A stretch of 7,636 nt of DNA, from contig JAEWBA010000401.1 of assembly GCA_023391395.1 (NCBI GenBank), positions 1 to 7,636 of the forward strand, given 5' to 3'. The notes under the pieces were generated by a model. It saw only the letters and a program-made list of their open reading frames with translations. It ran no database searches and had not been told where the DNA came from. Each line of letters starts with the position of its first letter. Positions within the stretch are counted from its first letter, which is position 1. This DNA is from Pseudomonadota bacterium (lineage in GTDB: Bacteria; Pseudomonadota; Gammaproteobacteria; Burkholderiales; Burkholderiaceae_D). A program made the translations under genes and the position numbers. Of the stretch, positions 1 through 7,008 are shown piece after piece.

Positions 1-834
1 CAAGCCGACCGCTGGATCGTGTCGCTGCTGCAGCGCACCGAAGCCGAAGTCGAAAAAGGTTTTGCCGACTACCGCTTCGACAACATCGCATCCGCAATCT
101 ACAAGTTCGTCTGGGACGAGTACTGCGACTGGTACCTGGAAATCGCCAAGGTGCAGATCCAGAACGGCACCGAGGCACAGCAGCGCGCCACGCGCCGCAC
201 GCTCCTGCGCGTACTGGAAACCGTGCTGCGCCTGGCTCACCCGATCATTCCCTTCATTACGGAAGAGCTGTGGCAGACGGTGGCGCCGCTGACCGGCCAG
301 GCTGTCGCCGGCGATTCCATCATGCGCCAGCCCTACCCGCAAGCCAATCCGGAAAAGCTCGACGAGGAAGCGGAAGCCTGGATGGCGCAATTGAAGGCCC
401 TGACCGATGCGGCGCGCAATCTGCGCGGCGAGATGCAGTTGTCGCCGGCACAGCGTGTGCCGCTGGTCATCGAAGCCGGCGCCGACAAGGTTCGGCTGCA
501 ATCCTTCGTCCCTTACCTGCAGGCGCTGGCCAAGCTCTCCGACGTGCAAGTGCTCGACGCCTTGCCGCCCTCGCCAGCGCCGGTTTCCATCATTGGCGAT
601 GCGCGCCTGATGCTCAAGGTGGAGATCGATGTGGCCGCCGAGCGCGAGCGCCTGTCCAAGGAGATCGCCCGCATCGAAGGCGAGATCGCCAAGGCTCAGG
701 GCAAGCTGGCCAACGAGAGCTTCGTCTCGCGGGCGCCGGCCCAGGTGGTGGCGCAGGAAAAGGAACGCTTGCAGAATTTCCTTTCCACGCTGACCAAGCT
801 GCGCGAGCAGTTCGACAAATTGCCTAAAGCCTGA
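1..834 (+). CDS. valS: valine--tRNA ligase, C-terminal part (5' end outside window)
   Basis: This is the last 277 codons of cytoplasmic valyl-tRNA synthetase, which attaches valine to tRNA-Val. The reading frame is open from base 1 and ends at TGA 832-834, so the gene starts upstream of the window. The first ~100 residues are the helical anticodon-binding domain, with class Ia ValS signatures such as [21 protein letters not shown] and [13 protein letters not shown]. The last ~65 residues form the typical ValS C-terminal coiled coil, rich in Glu, Arg, Lys and Leu ([21 protein letters not shown] and onward to QFDKLPKA). The catalytic Rossmann domain with HIGH and KMSKS and the editing domain must lie upstream; bacterial ValS is usually about 900-960 residues. 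No hairpin terminator is visible in the 59 bp before the next gene, so read-through into it is possible. Identification is firm. Confidence 0.97.
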   Translation, partial: QADRWIVSLLQRTEAEVEKGFADYRFDNIASAIYKFVWDEYCDWYLEIAKVQIQNGTEAQQRATRRTLLRVLETVLRLAHPIIPFITEELWQTVAPLTGQAVAGDSIMRQPYPQANPEKLDEEAEAWMAQLKALTDAARNLRGEMQLSPAQRVPLVIEAGADKVRLQSFVPYLQALAKLSDVQVLDALPPSPAPVSIIGDARLMLKVEIDVAAERERLSKEIARIEGEIAKAQGKLANESFVSRAPAQVVAQEKERLQNFLSTLTKLREQFDKLPKA

Positions 835-893
835 GAGAAGACACCGGGCTTGCCGTTTTCCATCGTTATAACAAATCAATGAAAGAGACACGC

Positions 894-1349
894 ATGAGAA
901 AAATCGCGCTTTACGCACTCGTCCCGCTGTTCGCCCTGGCCGCTTCGAGCGCCTGGGCGCAAGCCGCGTCGCCGGCCGGACTCTGGCAAAACATCGATGA
1001 TGAAACCGGCAAGCCCAAGGCCTTGATCCGCATCGCGGACAACAAGGGCGTGCTGTCCGGGAAAATCGAAAAGCTGTATCGCAAGCCCGACGAAGACCAG
1101 AATCCGGTATGCGACAAGTGCGAAGGCGCGCGCAAGGATCAGCCGATTGTCGGCGTGACCATCCTCAACGGCTTGAAGCGCGAGGGCGAAGGCCGCGAGT
1201 ACGGTGGCGGCGAAATTCTCGATCCGGCCAATGGCAAGCTCTACAAGAGCAAGCTGACGCTCAGCGAGGATGGGAAGAAGCTGGATGTGCGTGGTTACAT
1301 CGGCGTGCCGCTGCTGGGGCGGACTCAGACTTGGGTGCGCGTGGAGTAA
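894..1349 (+). CDS. exported DUF2147 family protein
   Basis: This encodes a 151-residue protein of the DUF2147 family; its biochemical role is not established. Residues 1-24 form a Sec signal peptide: MRK, a hydrophobic core, then SSAWAQA, with likely cleavage after AWA or AQA, so the mature protein should be periplasmic. The mature start (SPAGLWQNIDDETGKPKALI) and a CDKC pair followed by GARKDQPIVG are family hallmarks. The two cysteines could form a disulfide. The C-terminal half (YGGGEILDPANGKLY, then LDVRGYIGVPLLGRTQTW) looks like the family's lipocalin-like beta-barrel. I chose ATG 894 because GAAAGAGA lies just upstream and the signal peptide then begins with MRK; an in-frame ATG at 879 would add MKETR but has no ribosome site. 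A TATAAC at 867-872 has no good -35 partner. The gene converges on the hydratase gene with a 3-bp gap. Confidence 0.9.
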   Translation: MRKIALYALVPLFALAASSAWAQAASPAGLWQNIDDETGKPKALIRIADNKGVLSGKIEKLYRKPDEDQNPVCDKCEGARKDQPIVGVTILNGLKREGEGREYGGGEILDPANGKLYKSKLTLSEDGKKLDVRGYIGVPLLGRTQTWVRVE

Positions 1350-1352
1350 AGG

Positions 1353-2177
1353 CTAAACGAAGGACACGGTGAGCCCCGGCAGCACCAGGCCGGAAAAGGC
1401 TGAAGTCCAGATCTCGCCCGGTGCGATCGGGCAGACGTCGGTCCAGGTCCCGGTGGCGACGATCTCGCCCGCCTGCACTGGCGGGAATTGCGGCTGTTCG
1501 CTCAGCAATTGCTGCAAGTGCCACACGGCATGCAGAGGACTGCCCAGCACATCGCTGCCGAAGCCGGCCGACCGCAGCTCGTCGCCGCAGGACAGCGACA
1601 GGCTGGCATGGGCCAGCATGACGCCAAGATTGCGGCGGCTGGCGGCCGACAGCATTCTCGGCTCGCCCACGATCAGCGTACCGTGCAGACCGAAGGCCGC
1701 AATGGCATCCGCCATTTCGAATTTCCAATCCGGAAACGGGCAGGTCACGACTTCGAAGGCATGCGCCATCCATTCCACGCATTCCGCCAGTTCCTCGGCG
1801 CTGGCATCCGGCGCGGGTGTCGTCCCCAGCTTGAAAACCAGTTCCGGGCCAAGCCGTGGTTGCAAGGCTCCCTGCAGGCTCTGGATGCCGCGGTTGTCTT
1901 CGGCATAGCGGACGGTGGAATCGAACAGCGGCGTCCAGATCGGCGCGCTGATCGGCTCGGCAACACCGTATTTGGCCCAGATGCGGCGATTGGTGAAGGC
2001 GGTCTTGCGTCCGACCAGCGTTTCGCCTTGCGCGATGCGAATGTCGTATATCCCCTTGGCGATGTCGTAGCCATCGGCAACCGACAGCGCACCGCCGGCG
2101 GACAAGGGTGAAATCAGCTTCGTATCGGCTCGCGCCTCGAGCAATTGATGCGCATAGCGGTTTGCCTGGGTAGACAT
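1353..2177 (-). CDS. 2-keto-4-pentenoate hydratase / fumarylacetoacetate hydrolase-like protein (MhpD type)
   Basis: A 274-residue protein resembling 2-keto-4-pentenoate hydratases and 4-oxalocrotonate decarboxylases, which act in meta-cleavage breakdown of aromatics in the cytoplasm. Signatures are VGRKTAFTNRRIWAKYG (55-71), GPELVFKLG (110-118), FEVVTCPFPDWKFEMADAIA (141-160), GSDVLGSPLHAVWHL (207-221) and AGEIVATGTWTD (236-247). Family enzymes bind a divalent metal through an ExE pair and a later Glu; here the first position of the pair appears to be Gly110, with Glu112 and Glu142 retained, so activity may be altered. The start is uncertain. ATG 2177 gives the usual family length and N-terminus; ATG 2183, ATG 2249 and TTG 2279 are in frame but none has a Shine-Dalgarno. 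No other aromatic-degradation gene is nearby, so the substrate cannot be inferred from context. Confidence 0.85.
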   Translation of the reverse strand: MSTQANRYAHQLLEARADTKLISPLSAGGALSVADGYDIAKGIYDIRIAQGETLVGRKTAFTNRRIWAKYGVAEPISAPIWTPLFDSTVRYAEDNRGIQSLQGALQPRLGPELVFKLGTTPAPDASAEELAECVEWMAHAFEVVTCPFPDWKFEMADAIAAFGLHGTLIVGEPRMLSAASRRNLGVMLAHASLSLSCGDELRSAGFGSDVLGSPLHAVWHLQQLLSEQPQFPPVQAGEIVATGTWTDVCPIAPGEIWTSAFSGLVLPGLTVSFV

Positions 2178-2278
2178 CAGCATGGCGGTGAGGGGTCCGG
2201 TAAGCGGCAGCCCAGGGACGCCCCCGGGAAATGGATGGAATTGCGCCATTTTGGAGGCATAGGGCTGCAGAAAGCGCA

Positions 2279-2284
2279 ATTATA
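2279..2284 (-). promoter_or_regulatory. possible sigma70 -10 element for the hydratase-like gene
   Basis: Read on the minus strand, these six bases are a perfect TATAAT, lying in the 77-bp gap between the ruvB stop and the hydratase-like gene. The hexamer at a 17-bp spacing (CTAAAG) is a poor -35, and a better TTGTCA at 2315-2320 is 30 bp away, too far. If real, transcription would start near 2272, giving the downstream gene its own promoter and excluding the TTG at 2279 as its start codon. Confidence 0.35.
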
Positions 2285-2356
2285 GGGGGAAAGCCGTCGC
2301 CTTTAGCAGAAATGTGACAAGCCAGCCCGGCATTGGCCGCCGGCCTGCCGCAGCGC

Positions 2357-3421
2357 TCAGGCCAAGGGCGGGTCCCACAAGTCGCCGGTCGGGCTGGTGC
2401 GGGGAGCGGTAACCCCGAAATGCGCATAGGCACTCGGCGTGGCGATGCGGCCGCGCGGCGTGCGCTGCAAGAAACCTTGCTGGATCAGGTAGGGCTCCAG
2501 CACATCTTCAATGGTGTCGCGTTCCTCGCCGATCGCCGCCGCCAGGTTGTCGAGACCGACCGGCCCGCCATTGAACTTGAACAGGACCGCTTCCAGCAGC
2601 TTGCGGTCCATCACGTCGAAACCGACGGGGTCCACATCCAGCATCTTGAGGGCAGCATCGGCCATGGCCTTTGTGATTTCGCCATTGCCCTTGACCTCGG
2701 CATAATCGCGCACGCGCCGCAACAGGCGGTTGGCGATGCGCGGCGTGCCGCGGCTGCGGCGGGCGATTTCCAGCGCCCCGTCCTCGTCGATGGCCGCATT
2801 GAGCAGCGAAGCGCTGCGCGCGACGATTTTCGCCAGTTCCTGCGGCGTGTAGAACTCCAGCCGCGCCACGATGCCGAAGCGATCGCGCAGCGGATTGGTC
2901 AGCATGCCGGCGCGCGTGGTGGCGCCTACCAGAGTGAAGGGCTGCAGGTCCAGCCGCACCGAGCGCGCCGCCGGGCCTTCGCCGATCATGATGTCGATCT
3001 GATAGTCCTCCAGCGCCGGGTACAGAATTTCCTCGACCACCGGCGACAGGCGGTGGATTTCATCGATGAACAGCACATCATTCGGCTCGAGGTTGGTCAA
3101 CAGCGCAGCCAGGTCGCCGGCGCGTTCCAACACCGGACCGGAAGTCTGGCGCAGATTAACGCCCATCTCGCGCGCAATGATGTGCGCCAGCGTGGTCTTG
3201 CCCAGGCCAGGCGGGCCGAACAGCAGAGTGTGGTCCAGGGCTTCGCGGCGCTGACGCGCGGCGGTGATGAAGATTTCCAGTTGGCCGTGGATCTTTTCCT
3301 GGCCGACGTATTCATCGAGCTGCTTGGGACGCAAGGCACGCTCGATCGCCTCTTCGTTGGGCGAAGCCGGCGTGGCCGAGATGATGCGCTGCTCGGGAAA
3401 ATTATCGGTCTGAATACTCAT
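2357..3421 (-). CDS. ruvB: Holliday junction branch migration helicase RuvB
   Basis: This is RuvB, the hexameric AAA+ ATPase that, loaded by RuvA, pumps DNA through Holliday junctions during recombinational repair. From ATG 3421 it is 354 residues, a typical length. Visible motifs are [21 protein letters not shown] (21-41), Walker A GPPGLGKT (69-76), Walker B VLFIDEIH (116-123), sensor 1 VGATTRAG (165-172) followed by LRDRFG with the likely arginine finger, and sensor 2 [12 protein letters not shown] (235-246). The C-terminal winged helix (from about 275) has [16 protein letters not shown] and [18 protein letters not shown] at 3427 is in frame two codons upstream. Neither start has a close Shine-Dalgarno; an AAGGGAG at 3446-3452 is 18 or more bases away. 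ruvA lies 77 bp upstream on the same strand, with a hairpin and a direct repeat between them. Identification is firm. Confidence 0.98.
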   Translation of the reverse strand: MSIQTDNFPEQRIISATPASPNEEAIERALRPKQLDEYVGQEKIHGQLEIFITAARQRREALDHTLLFGPPGLGKTTLAHIIAREMGVNLRQTSGPVLERAGDLAALLTNLEPNDVLFIDEIHRLSPVVEEILYPALEDYQIDIMIGEGPAARSVRLDLQPFTLVGATTRAGMLTNPLRDRFGIVARLEFYTPQELAKIVARSASLLNAAIDEDGALEIARRSRGTPRIANRLLRRVRDYAEVKGNGEITKAMADAALKMLDVDPVGFDVMDRKLLEAVLFKFNGGPVGLDNLAAAIGEERDTIEDVLEPYLIQQGFLQRTPRGRIATPSAYAHFGVTAPRTSPTGDLWDPPLA

Positions 3422-3428
3422 AGACACA

Positions 3429-3464
3429 TTTATTGCGGGACAAAACTCCCTTAATTGTGGGACA
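3429..3464. repeat. imperfect 14-bp direct repeat in the ruvA-ruvB gap
   Basis: TTTATTGCGGGACA (3429-3442) and TTAATTGTGGGACA (3451-3464), read on the + strand, match at 12 of 14 positions. They begin 22 bp apart, close to two helical turns, and lie just upstream of ruvB. They could be a paired protein-binding site, a repeat in the untranslated region, or chance. No known operator fits, and neither copy is a LexA box. Confidence 0.45.
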
Positions 3465-3490
3465 GAGTTAAGCGAAGCGGTACTCTGCCC
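3459..3490 (-). other. intercistronic hairpin between ruvA and ruvB
   Basis: GGG-A-CAGAGT (3459-3468) pairs with ACTCTGCCC (3482-3490), giving nine base pairs with a single bulged base and a 13-base loop. In the ruvA-ruvB transcript (minus strand) it begins eight bases after the ruvA stop codon. No U-tract follows it, so a processing or mRNA-stability role fits better than an intrinsic terminator; this is inference. Confidence 0.5.
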
Positions 3491-3498
3491 TCAACATT

Positions 3499-4077
3499 CT
3501 AAGCTTTCGAAAGTGCTTTCAAGGCCTGCTTGATGCCGTCCGAAACGCCGGCGCCTGCCGGCACCTGCTTGAGAGCCAGGGCTGCTTCCTTTTCAGAATA
3601 GCCGAGGGCGAGCAGGGCGTTCAGGATGTCGGCTGCGGCATCGCCATGCGCTGTGCCGGCCACCGCGCCCAGGTCGGCGCCGAGCTTGCCTTTCAATTCC
3701 AGCAGCAGGCGCTCGGCCGTTTTCTTGCCTATGCCGGGGATGCGCGTCAGTCGTCCCGATTCCTGCAGGGTCACGGCTTGCGCCAGGTCGCCCACCGACA
3801 AGCCGGACAGGATAGACAAGGCGGTGCGCGCACCCACGCCCGAAATCTTGATCAGTTGCCGGAACACTTGGCGTTCCTGCAGCGTGCCGAAACCGTACAA
3901 GAGATGCGCGTCTTCGCGCACCGCCAGGTGGGTCAGCAGCATCACCCGCTCGCCGGCAGCGGGGAGGTTGTAGAACGTGCTCATCGGAACGTCCACCTCA
4001 TAGCCGACGCCATTGCAGTCGATCAGCAATTGCGGTGGATTTTTCTCAAGCAGAATTCCGGAGAGACGACCTATCAT
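3499..4077 (-). CDS. ruvA: Holliday junction-binding protein RuvA
   Basis: RuvA is the tetrameric protein that holds the four-way junction in a square-planar form and loads RuvB rings. From ATG 4077 it is 192 residues, normal for the family, starting with the standard MIGRLSG. Domain I (1-62) is the OB fold, with VGYEV and the acidic pin Glu55-Asp56 in [11 protein letters not shown]. Domain II carries two helix-hairpin-helix motifs, SGVGARTAL (79-87) and [11 protein letters not shown] (114-124). Domain III (about 147-192) has [15 protein letters not shown] and is the RuvB contact. Longer in-frame starts up to 4119 add non-conserved residues and are rejected. There is no Shine-Dalgarno. A small palindrome (CCCAAAGTTGGG, 4089-4100) sits 11 bp before the ATG. 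No LexA-type CTGT-N8-ACAG box is visible upstream. It should be co-transcribed with ruvB. Confidence 0.98.
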   Translation of the reverse strand: MIGRLSGILLEKNPPQLLIDCNGVGYEVDVPMSTFYNLPAAGERVMLLTHLAVREDAHLLYGFGTLQERQVFRQLIKISGVGARTALSILSGLSVGDLAQAVTLQESGRLTRIPGIGKKTAERLLLELKGKLGADLGAVAGTAHGDAAADILNALLALGYSEKEAALALKQVPAGAGVSDGIKQALKALSKA

Positions 4078-4150
4078 AGCGACACATACCCAAAGTTGGG
4101 CATCATACAGGACAAACACGGCACGGCGCGCCCTGGAGGGTGCCCGAGCA

Positions 4151-4248
4151 TTTTACTGCCGCCCTCACCGCACGCCGAGCGTGCAAGGGGGCATGGATTT
4201 TTTCCGGCAAGACTGGCTCTAATACCGACCTCCGGGGAGGCAGTAAAA
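4151..4248. repeat. 98-bp structured element with terminal inverted repeats
   Basis: TTTTACTGCC (4151-4160) and GGCAGTAAAA (4239-4248) are perfect 10-bp inverted repeats. After one mismatch (4161 against 4238) the pairing continues for three more base pairs, CCC 4162-4164 with GGG 4235-4237. Inside are a GCACGC-CGA-GCGTGC hairpin (4170-4184) and a CCTC-CGGG-GAGG hairpin (4232-4240, overlapping the right arm). A further stem, GGCAC/GTGCC, lies just outside at 4120-4144. The element fills the divergent gap between ruvA and the + strand membrane-protein gene (4078-4301). It carries no gene of its own that I can support. It may be a small palindromic intergenic repeat of the REP or MITE kind, or a structured leader. 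Flanking bases do not give a clean target-site duplication. Confidence 0.5.
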
Positions 4249-4301
4249 CAGCAGGCGAGCATTGCGAACCCTGGTGCTTCCCGCCTCTGCCGCGGCAAGC
4301 T

Positions 4302-4763
4302 ATGCTTTTACACTTTCACAATCGGCGGCGGAGGCGGCAATTTCCGCGCCCCTTGACCTGGCTTGGCAGGTTTTTCGGGATACTGTGGGCTTCGCCCTTG
4401 ACTCTGGCTGGCCTGGGGTTCGCCCTGCCCGTACTGCTGTTGCGCGGCCATGCGCAATTGGTGCGTCACCCTACGCCGGCGCTCCTTGTGCGCGGCCCTT
4501 TCGCCGATCGCATGCTGAGCCGCCACCCTTTCGGCGCAATGAGCGCCATGGCGCTCGGGCACGTTATCATTGCGGAAAATGAAGGGCTATCCTCGCGGGT
4601 GCTCACCCATGAGCTGGCCCATGTGCGCCAGGCCATGCGCTGGGGCTTGTTATTCCCCTTTGTCTATCTCGCCTCAAGCGCCTGGGCCGCGCTTCGCGGC
4701 CGGGATGCCTATTGGCACAACCGCTTCGAAATCGATGCCCGCGAAGCGGAAAAGCAAGTCTAG
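4302..4763 (+). CDS. small membrane protein with HELAH zinc-peptidase-like motif
   Basis: I recognise the general type, an uncharacterised proteobacterial protein with a short metallopeptidase-like core, but no named gene. It has 153 residues from ATG 4302. Residues 8-12 are five arginines, followed by WLGRFFGILWASPLTLAGLGFALPVLLL (20-47), a likely membrane helix. GHVIIAENEGL (86-96) leads into THELAHVRQ (102-110), where HELAH is an HExxH zinc-site pattern. A hydrophobic stretch (115-130) and RGRDAYWHNRFEIDAREAE (132-150) follow; a Glu there could be the third metal ligand. This end is the best evidence that the frame is real. The frame is open back to ATG 4140, but that extension crosses the inverted-repeat element and looks non-coding. 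The start has no strong ribosome site. The gene opposes the ruv genes and ends 29 bp from the ruvC stop. Proteolytic activity is unproven. Confidence 0.75.
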   Translation: MLLHFHNRRRRRQFPRPLTWLGRFFGILWASPLTLAGLGFALPVLLLRGHAQLVRHPTPALLVRGPFADRMLSRHPFGAMSAMALGHVIIAENEGLSSRVLTHELAHVRQAMRWGLLFPFVYLASSAWAALRGRDAYWHNRFEIDAREAEKQV

Positions 4764-4792
4764 CCTTCGCCGCCTGAAACGCCGCGTATCTC

Positions 4793-5335
4793 TTAGCCCA
4801 CGAGCCGGCCGCGCCTTACCCGCAAGCCTTTTTTGGCCAGCGCCGGTGCCAGTCCGCCGAGCGTTGCCAGGGCTTCGCCGCCGTGCGCATGGCAGATCGC
4901 CACACCCAGAGCATCGGCCGCGTCCGGGCTCGGAGTGCCCGGCAGAAGCAGGAGCCGTTGCACCATGTCCTGTACCTGCTGTTTTTGCGCCTTGCCGTGG
5001 CCGACCACGGCTTGCTTGATCTGCAAGGCAGTGTACTCGGCGACTGCCAGATCGGCACTGACTAGGGCGCAAATTGCCGCGCCGCGTGCCTGTCCCAGCA
5101 ATAAGGTGGATTGCGGATTGACGTTGACGAACACCTTTTCGATCGCTGCGCAATCGGGTGAATAGGTACGGATGATTTCGGAGACGCCGAGCAGGATGGT
5201 CTTCAGGCGTTGTGGCAGATCGGCATCGGGCGTCTTGATCGTGCCCGATGCCACATAGCTCAGCCGGGTGCCGTCCTGGCGGATCACGCCGAAGCCGGTG
5301 GTGCGCAGGCCGGGGTCGATACCGAGGATTTTCAT
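4793..5335 (-). CDS. ruvC: crossover junction endodeoxyribonuclease RuvC
   Basis: RuvC is the dimeric Holliday-junction resolvase that nicks two opposed strands at junctions processed by RuvAB. The 180-residue protein has the RNase H-like fold signatures [18 protein letters not shown] (1-18), [22 protein letters not shown] (64-85), [21 protein letters not shown] (101-121) and [16 protein letters not shown] (136-151). The four catalytic acidic residues are all present: Asp7, Glu66, Asp138 and Asp141, at the same numbers as in E. coli RuvC. The start ATG 5333-5335 is fixed by the conserved N-terminus; no Shine-Dalgarno precedes it. It lies 43 bp downstream of purH on the same strand and is probably co-transcribed with it. 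Unusually for a ruvCAB cluster, an opposite-strand gene separates it from ruvA. Identification is firm. Confidence 0.98.
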   Translation of the reverse strand: MKILGIDPGLRTTGFGVIRQDGTRLSYVASGTIKTPDADLPQRLKTILLGVSEIIRTYSPDCAAIEKVFVNVNPQSTLLLGQARGAAICALVSADLAVAEYTALQIKQAVVGHGKAQKQQVQDMVQRLLLLPGTPSPDAADALGVAICHAHGGEALATLGGLAPALAKKGLRVRRGRLVG

Positions 5336-5378
5336 CGGAGAGCCAAGCGTATCGAGCCCGTAGAGGACGGCAAGGGCA

Positions 5379-6944
5379 TCAATGGCGGAAGTGCCGCGTG
5401 CCCGTGAACAGCATCACCACGCCGCGCTCGTCGGCGGCGTCGATTACTTCCTGGTCGCGCATCGAGCCGCCCGGATGGATCACGCTGGTCGCCCCTGCGT
5501 CCACCACCACGTCCAGCCCGTCGCGGAAGGGGAAGAAGGCGTCCGAGGCGACCGCCGAACCGACCAGGGACAGGCCGGCGTTCTGGGCCTTGATGGAAGC
5601 AATACGGGCGGAATCGATGCGGCTCATCTGGCCGGCGCCGACGCCCAGCGTCATGCCATTGGCGCAGAACACGATGGCGTTCGATTTGACGAACTTGGCC
5701 ACGCGCCAGGCGAACATCAGGTCCTGCAATTGTTGCGGAGTCGGTTGCTTCTTGCTCACCACCTTCAGTTCGGACTGGACGACATTCTTGGCATCCGGCG
5801 ATTGCAGCAGCAAACCGCCGCCGACGCGCTTGAAATCGTAGGCATTGACGGCCTGGCCCAGCGGAATCTGCAACAGGCGCACATTCTGCTTGGCGGCGAA
5901 AACCTGTCTTGCTTCGGCAGTAAAGGCCGGAGCGATCAAGACTTCGACGAATTGCTTGGCAACCGCTTCGGCAGCCTTGCCGTCGAGCTCGCGGTTGAAG
6001 GCGATGATGCCGCCGAAGGCCGAGGTCGGGTCGGTCTGGAAGGCCTTGCCGTAAGCCTCCAGCGCATCGGCGCCGACGGCCACACCGCAGGGGTTGGCAT
6101 GCTTGATGATGACGCAGGCGGATTCTTCAAACGTCTTCACGCATTCCCAGGCGGCGTCGGCATCGGCGATGTTGTTGTACGACAGTTCCTTACCCTGCAA
6201 TTGCGTGTAATTGGCGAGCGAGCCGGCCAGCGGCGCCACATCGCGATAGAAGGCCGCCGACTGGTGCGGATTTTCGCCGTAGCGCATGTCCTGCACCTTT
6301 TCGAAATGCAAGTTGAGCGTTTGCGGATAGGCGCTGCGCGTGGCATGCGCCTTGTCTTCACCCAGCGAGCTGAGGTAATTGGTGATGGCGCCGTCGTATT
6401 GGGCGGAATGCGCGAACACTTTTTTCGCCAGCGTGAACCGGGTGTCATAGCCCACCTGGCCCTGATTCGCCTTCATCTCGTCGAGCACGCGGCCATAGTC
6501 GTCCGGATCGCAGATCACTACCACATCCTTGTGGTTCTTGGCCGAGGAACGCAGCATGGTGGGGCCGCCGATGTCGATGTTCTCGATGGCGTCTTCCAGC
6601 GAGCACTCCTCCTTCGCCACCGTCTGCTGGAACGGATACAGGTTCACGACCACCATGTCGATGGTGGGGATGCCATGCTTTTCCAGGGCTGCGACATGCT
6701 CGGGCAGGTCGCGGCGCGCCAGGATGCCGCCGTGGACTTTCGGATGCAGCGTCTTGACGCGGCCGTCCAGCATTTCGGGGAAACCGGTGTAGTCGGCCAC
6801 TTCGGTCACGCTCACGCCATTGTCGGCCAAGAGCTTGGCAGTGCCGCCGGTGGACAGGATGTTGACTCCCATTCCGGCCAGCGCACGGGCGAATTCCAGC
6901 ACGCCGGTCTTGTCGGAAACGGAAATCAGGGCTTGTTTGATCAT
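5379..6944 (-). CDS. purH: bifunctional AICAR formyltransferase / IMP cyclohydrolase PurH
   Basis: PurH carries out the last two steps of de novo purine synthesis in the cytoplasm: formylation of AICAR with 10-formyltetrahydrofolate, then ring closure to IMP. From ATG 6944 it is 521 residues, a normal length. The N-terminal MGS-like cyclohydrolase domain (about 1-195) shows [23 protein letters not shown] (31-39) and [16 protein letters not shown] (60-75). The transformylase domain (about 200-521) shows RYGENPHQ (221-228), the catalytic pair Lys281-His282 in [24 protein letters not shown] (307-317), SNAIVF (421-426) and [15 protein letters not shown] (492-506). An in-frame GTG at 6980 would place the start inside the fis-purH hairpin and is rejected. 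No Shine-Dalgarno is visible. The gap to fis is 64 bp and contains the hairpin, which could control how much fis transcript reads into purH. Confidence 0.98.
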   Translation of the reverse strand: MIKQALISVSDKTGVLEFARALAGMGVNILSTGGTAKLLADNGVSVTEVADYTGFPEMLDGRVKTLHPKVHGGILARRDLPEHVAALEKHGIPTIDMVVVNLYPFQQTVAKEECSLEDAIENIDIGGPTMLRSSAKNHKDVVVICDPDDYGRVLDEMKANQGQVGYDTRFTLAKKVFAHSAQYDGAITNYLSSLGEDKAHATRSAYPQTLNLHFEKVQDMRYGENPHQSAAFYRDVAPLAGSLANYTQLQGKELSYNNIADADAAWECVKTFEESACVIIKHANPCGVAVGADALEAYGKAFQTDPTSAFGGIIAFNRELDGKAAEAVAKQFVEVLIAPAFTAEARQVFAAKQNVRLLQIPLGQAVNAYDFKRVGGGLLLQSPDAKNVVQSELKVVSKKQPTPQQLQDLMFAWRVAKFVKSNAIVFCANGMTLGVGAGQMSRIDSARIASIKAQNAGLSLVGSAVASDAFFPFRDGLDVVVDAGATSVIHPGGSMRDQEVIDAADERGVVMLFTGTRHFRH

Positions 6945-6967
6945 GATGGATAGGCGAAAAATGATGA

Positions 6968-7005
6968 ATAACGCAAGCACGCTGAATGCAGCGCGCTTGC
7001 GTTAT
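6968..7005 (-). terminator. long hairpin between fis and purH (terminator or attenuator-like)
   Basis: ATAACGCAAGC (6968-6978) is the exact reverse complement of GCTTGCGTTAT (6995-7005). One position further in is A/C, then CGCTG (6980-6984) pairs with CAGCG (6989-6993) around a 4-base loop. In minus-strand RNA the A/C position becomes a G-U wobble, so the stem is a continuous 17 pairs, which favours a function in the fis-to-purH transcript. It begins three bases after the fis stop codon. The following RNA, TCATCATTTTTCG, is U-rich but the run starts seven bases after the stem. It may terminate partially, protect the fis mRNA end or attenuate purH. Only 23 bp remain before the purH ATG, leaving no room for a separate promoter between hairpin and gene. 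Confidence 0.6.
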
Positions 7006-7008
7006 GGA

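Noticed and set aside
844..872. Promoter for the DUF2147 gene
   Set aside because: TATAAC at 867-872 resembles a -10 box, but the nearest TTGCCG is only 11 bp away and no acceptable -35 lies at 16-18 bp.
2300..2356. Rho-independent terminator after ruvB
   Set aside because: GC-rich short stems such as CCGGC/GCCGG can be drawn, but no T-run follows on the minus strand and alternative pairings are equally good.
1261..2433. 390-codon minus-strand frame over the hydratase-like gene and the end of the DUF2147 gene
   Set aside because: Its translation is Arg/Ala-rich with no domain, while the frame ending at 1353 carries clear hydratase motifs.
2333..3454. 373-codon open frame on the + strand opposite ruvB
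   Set aside because: It is antisense to a clear RuvB and has no recognisable motif.
4078..4130. LexA (SOS) box upstream of ruvA
   Set aside because: CTGTATGATG appears on the minus strand, but no ACAG half follows at the required eight-base spacing, so no LexA box can be supported.
4170..4203. Terminator formed by the GCACGC/GCGTGC hairpin followed by TTTTTT
   Set aside because: The T-run starts many bases after the stem, and no + strand gene ends just upstream, so a terminator role is not supported.
4140..4301. N-terminal extension of the + strand membrane protein starting at ATG 4140
   Set aside because: The extra 54 residues cross the inverted-repeat element, show no recognisable domain, and precede a fuller match that starts at the membrane helix after ATG 4302.
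5382..6953. 523-codon open frame on the + strand opposite purH
   Set aside because: It mirrors purH almost exactly; its translation has no domain signature and PurH on the other strand is unmistakable. It is a high-GC antisense open frame.
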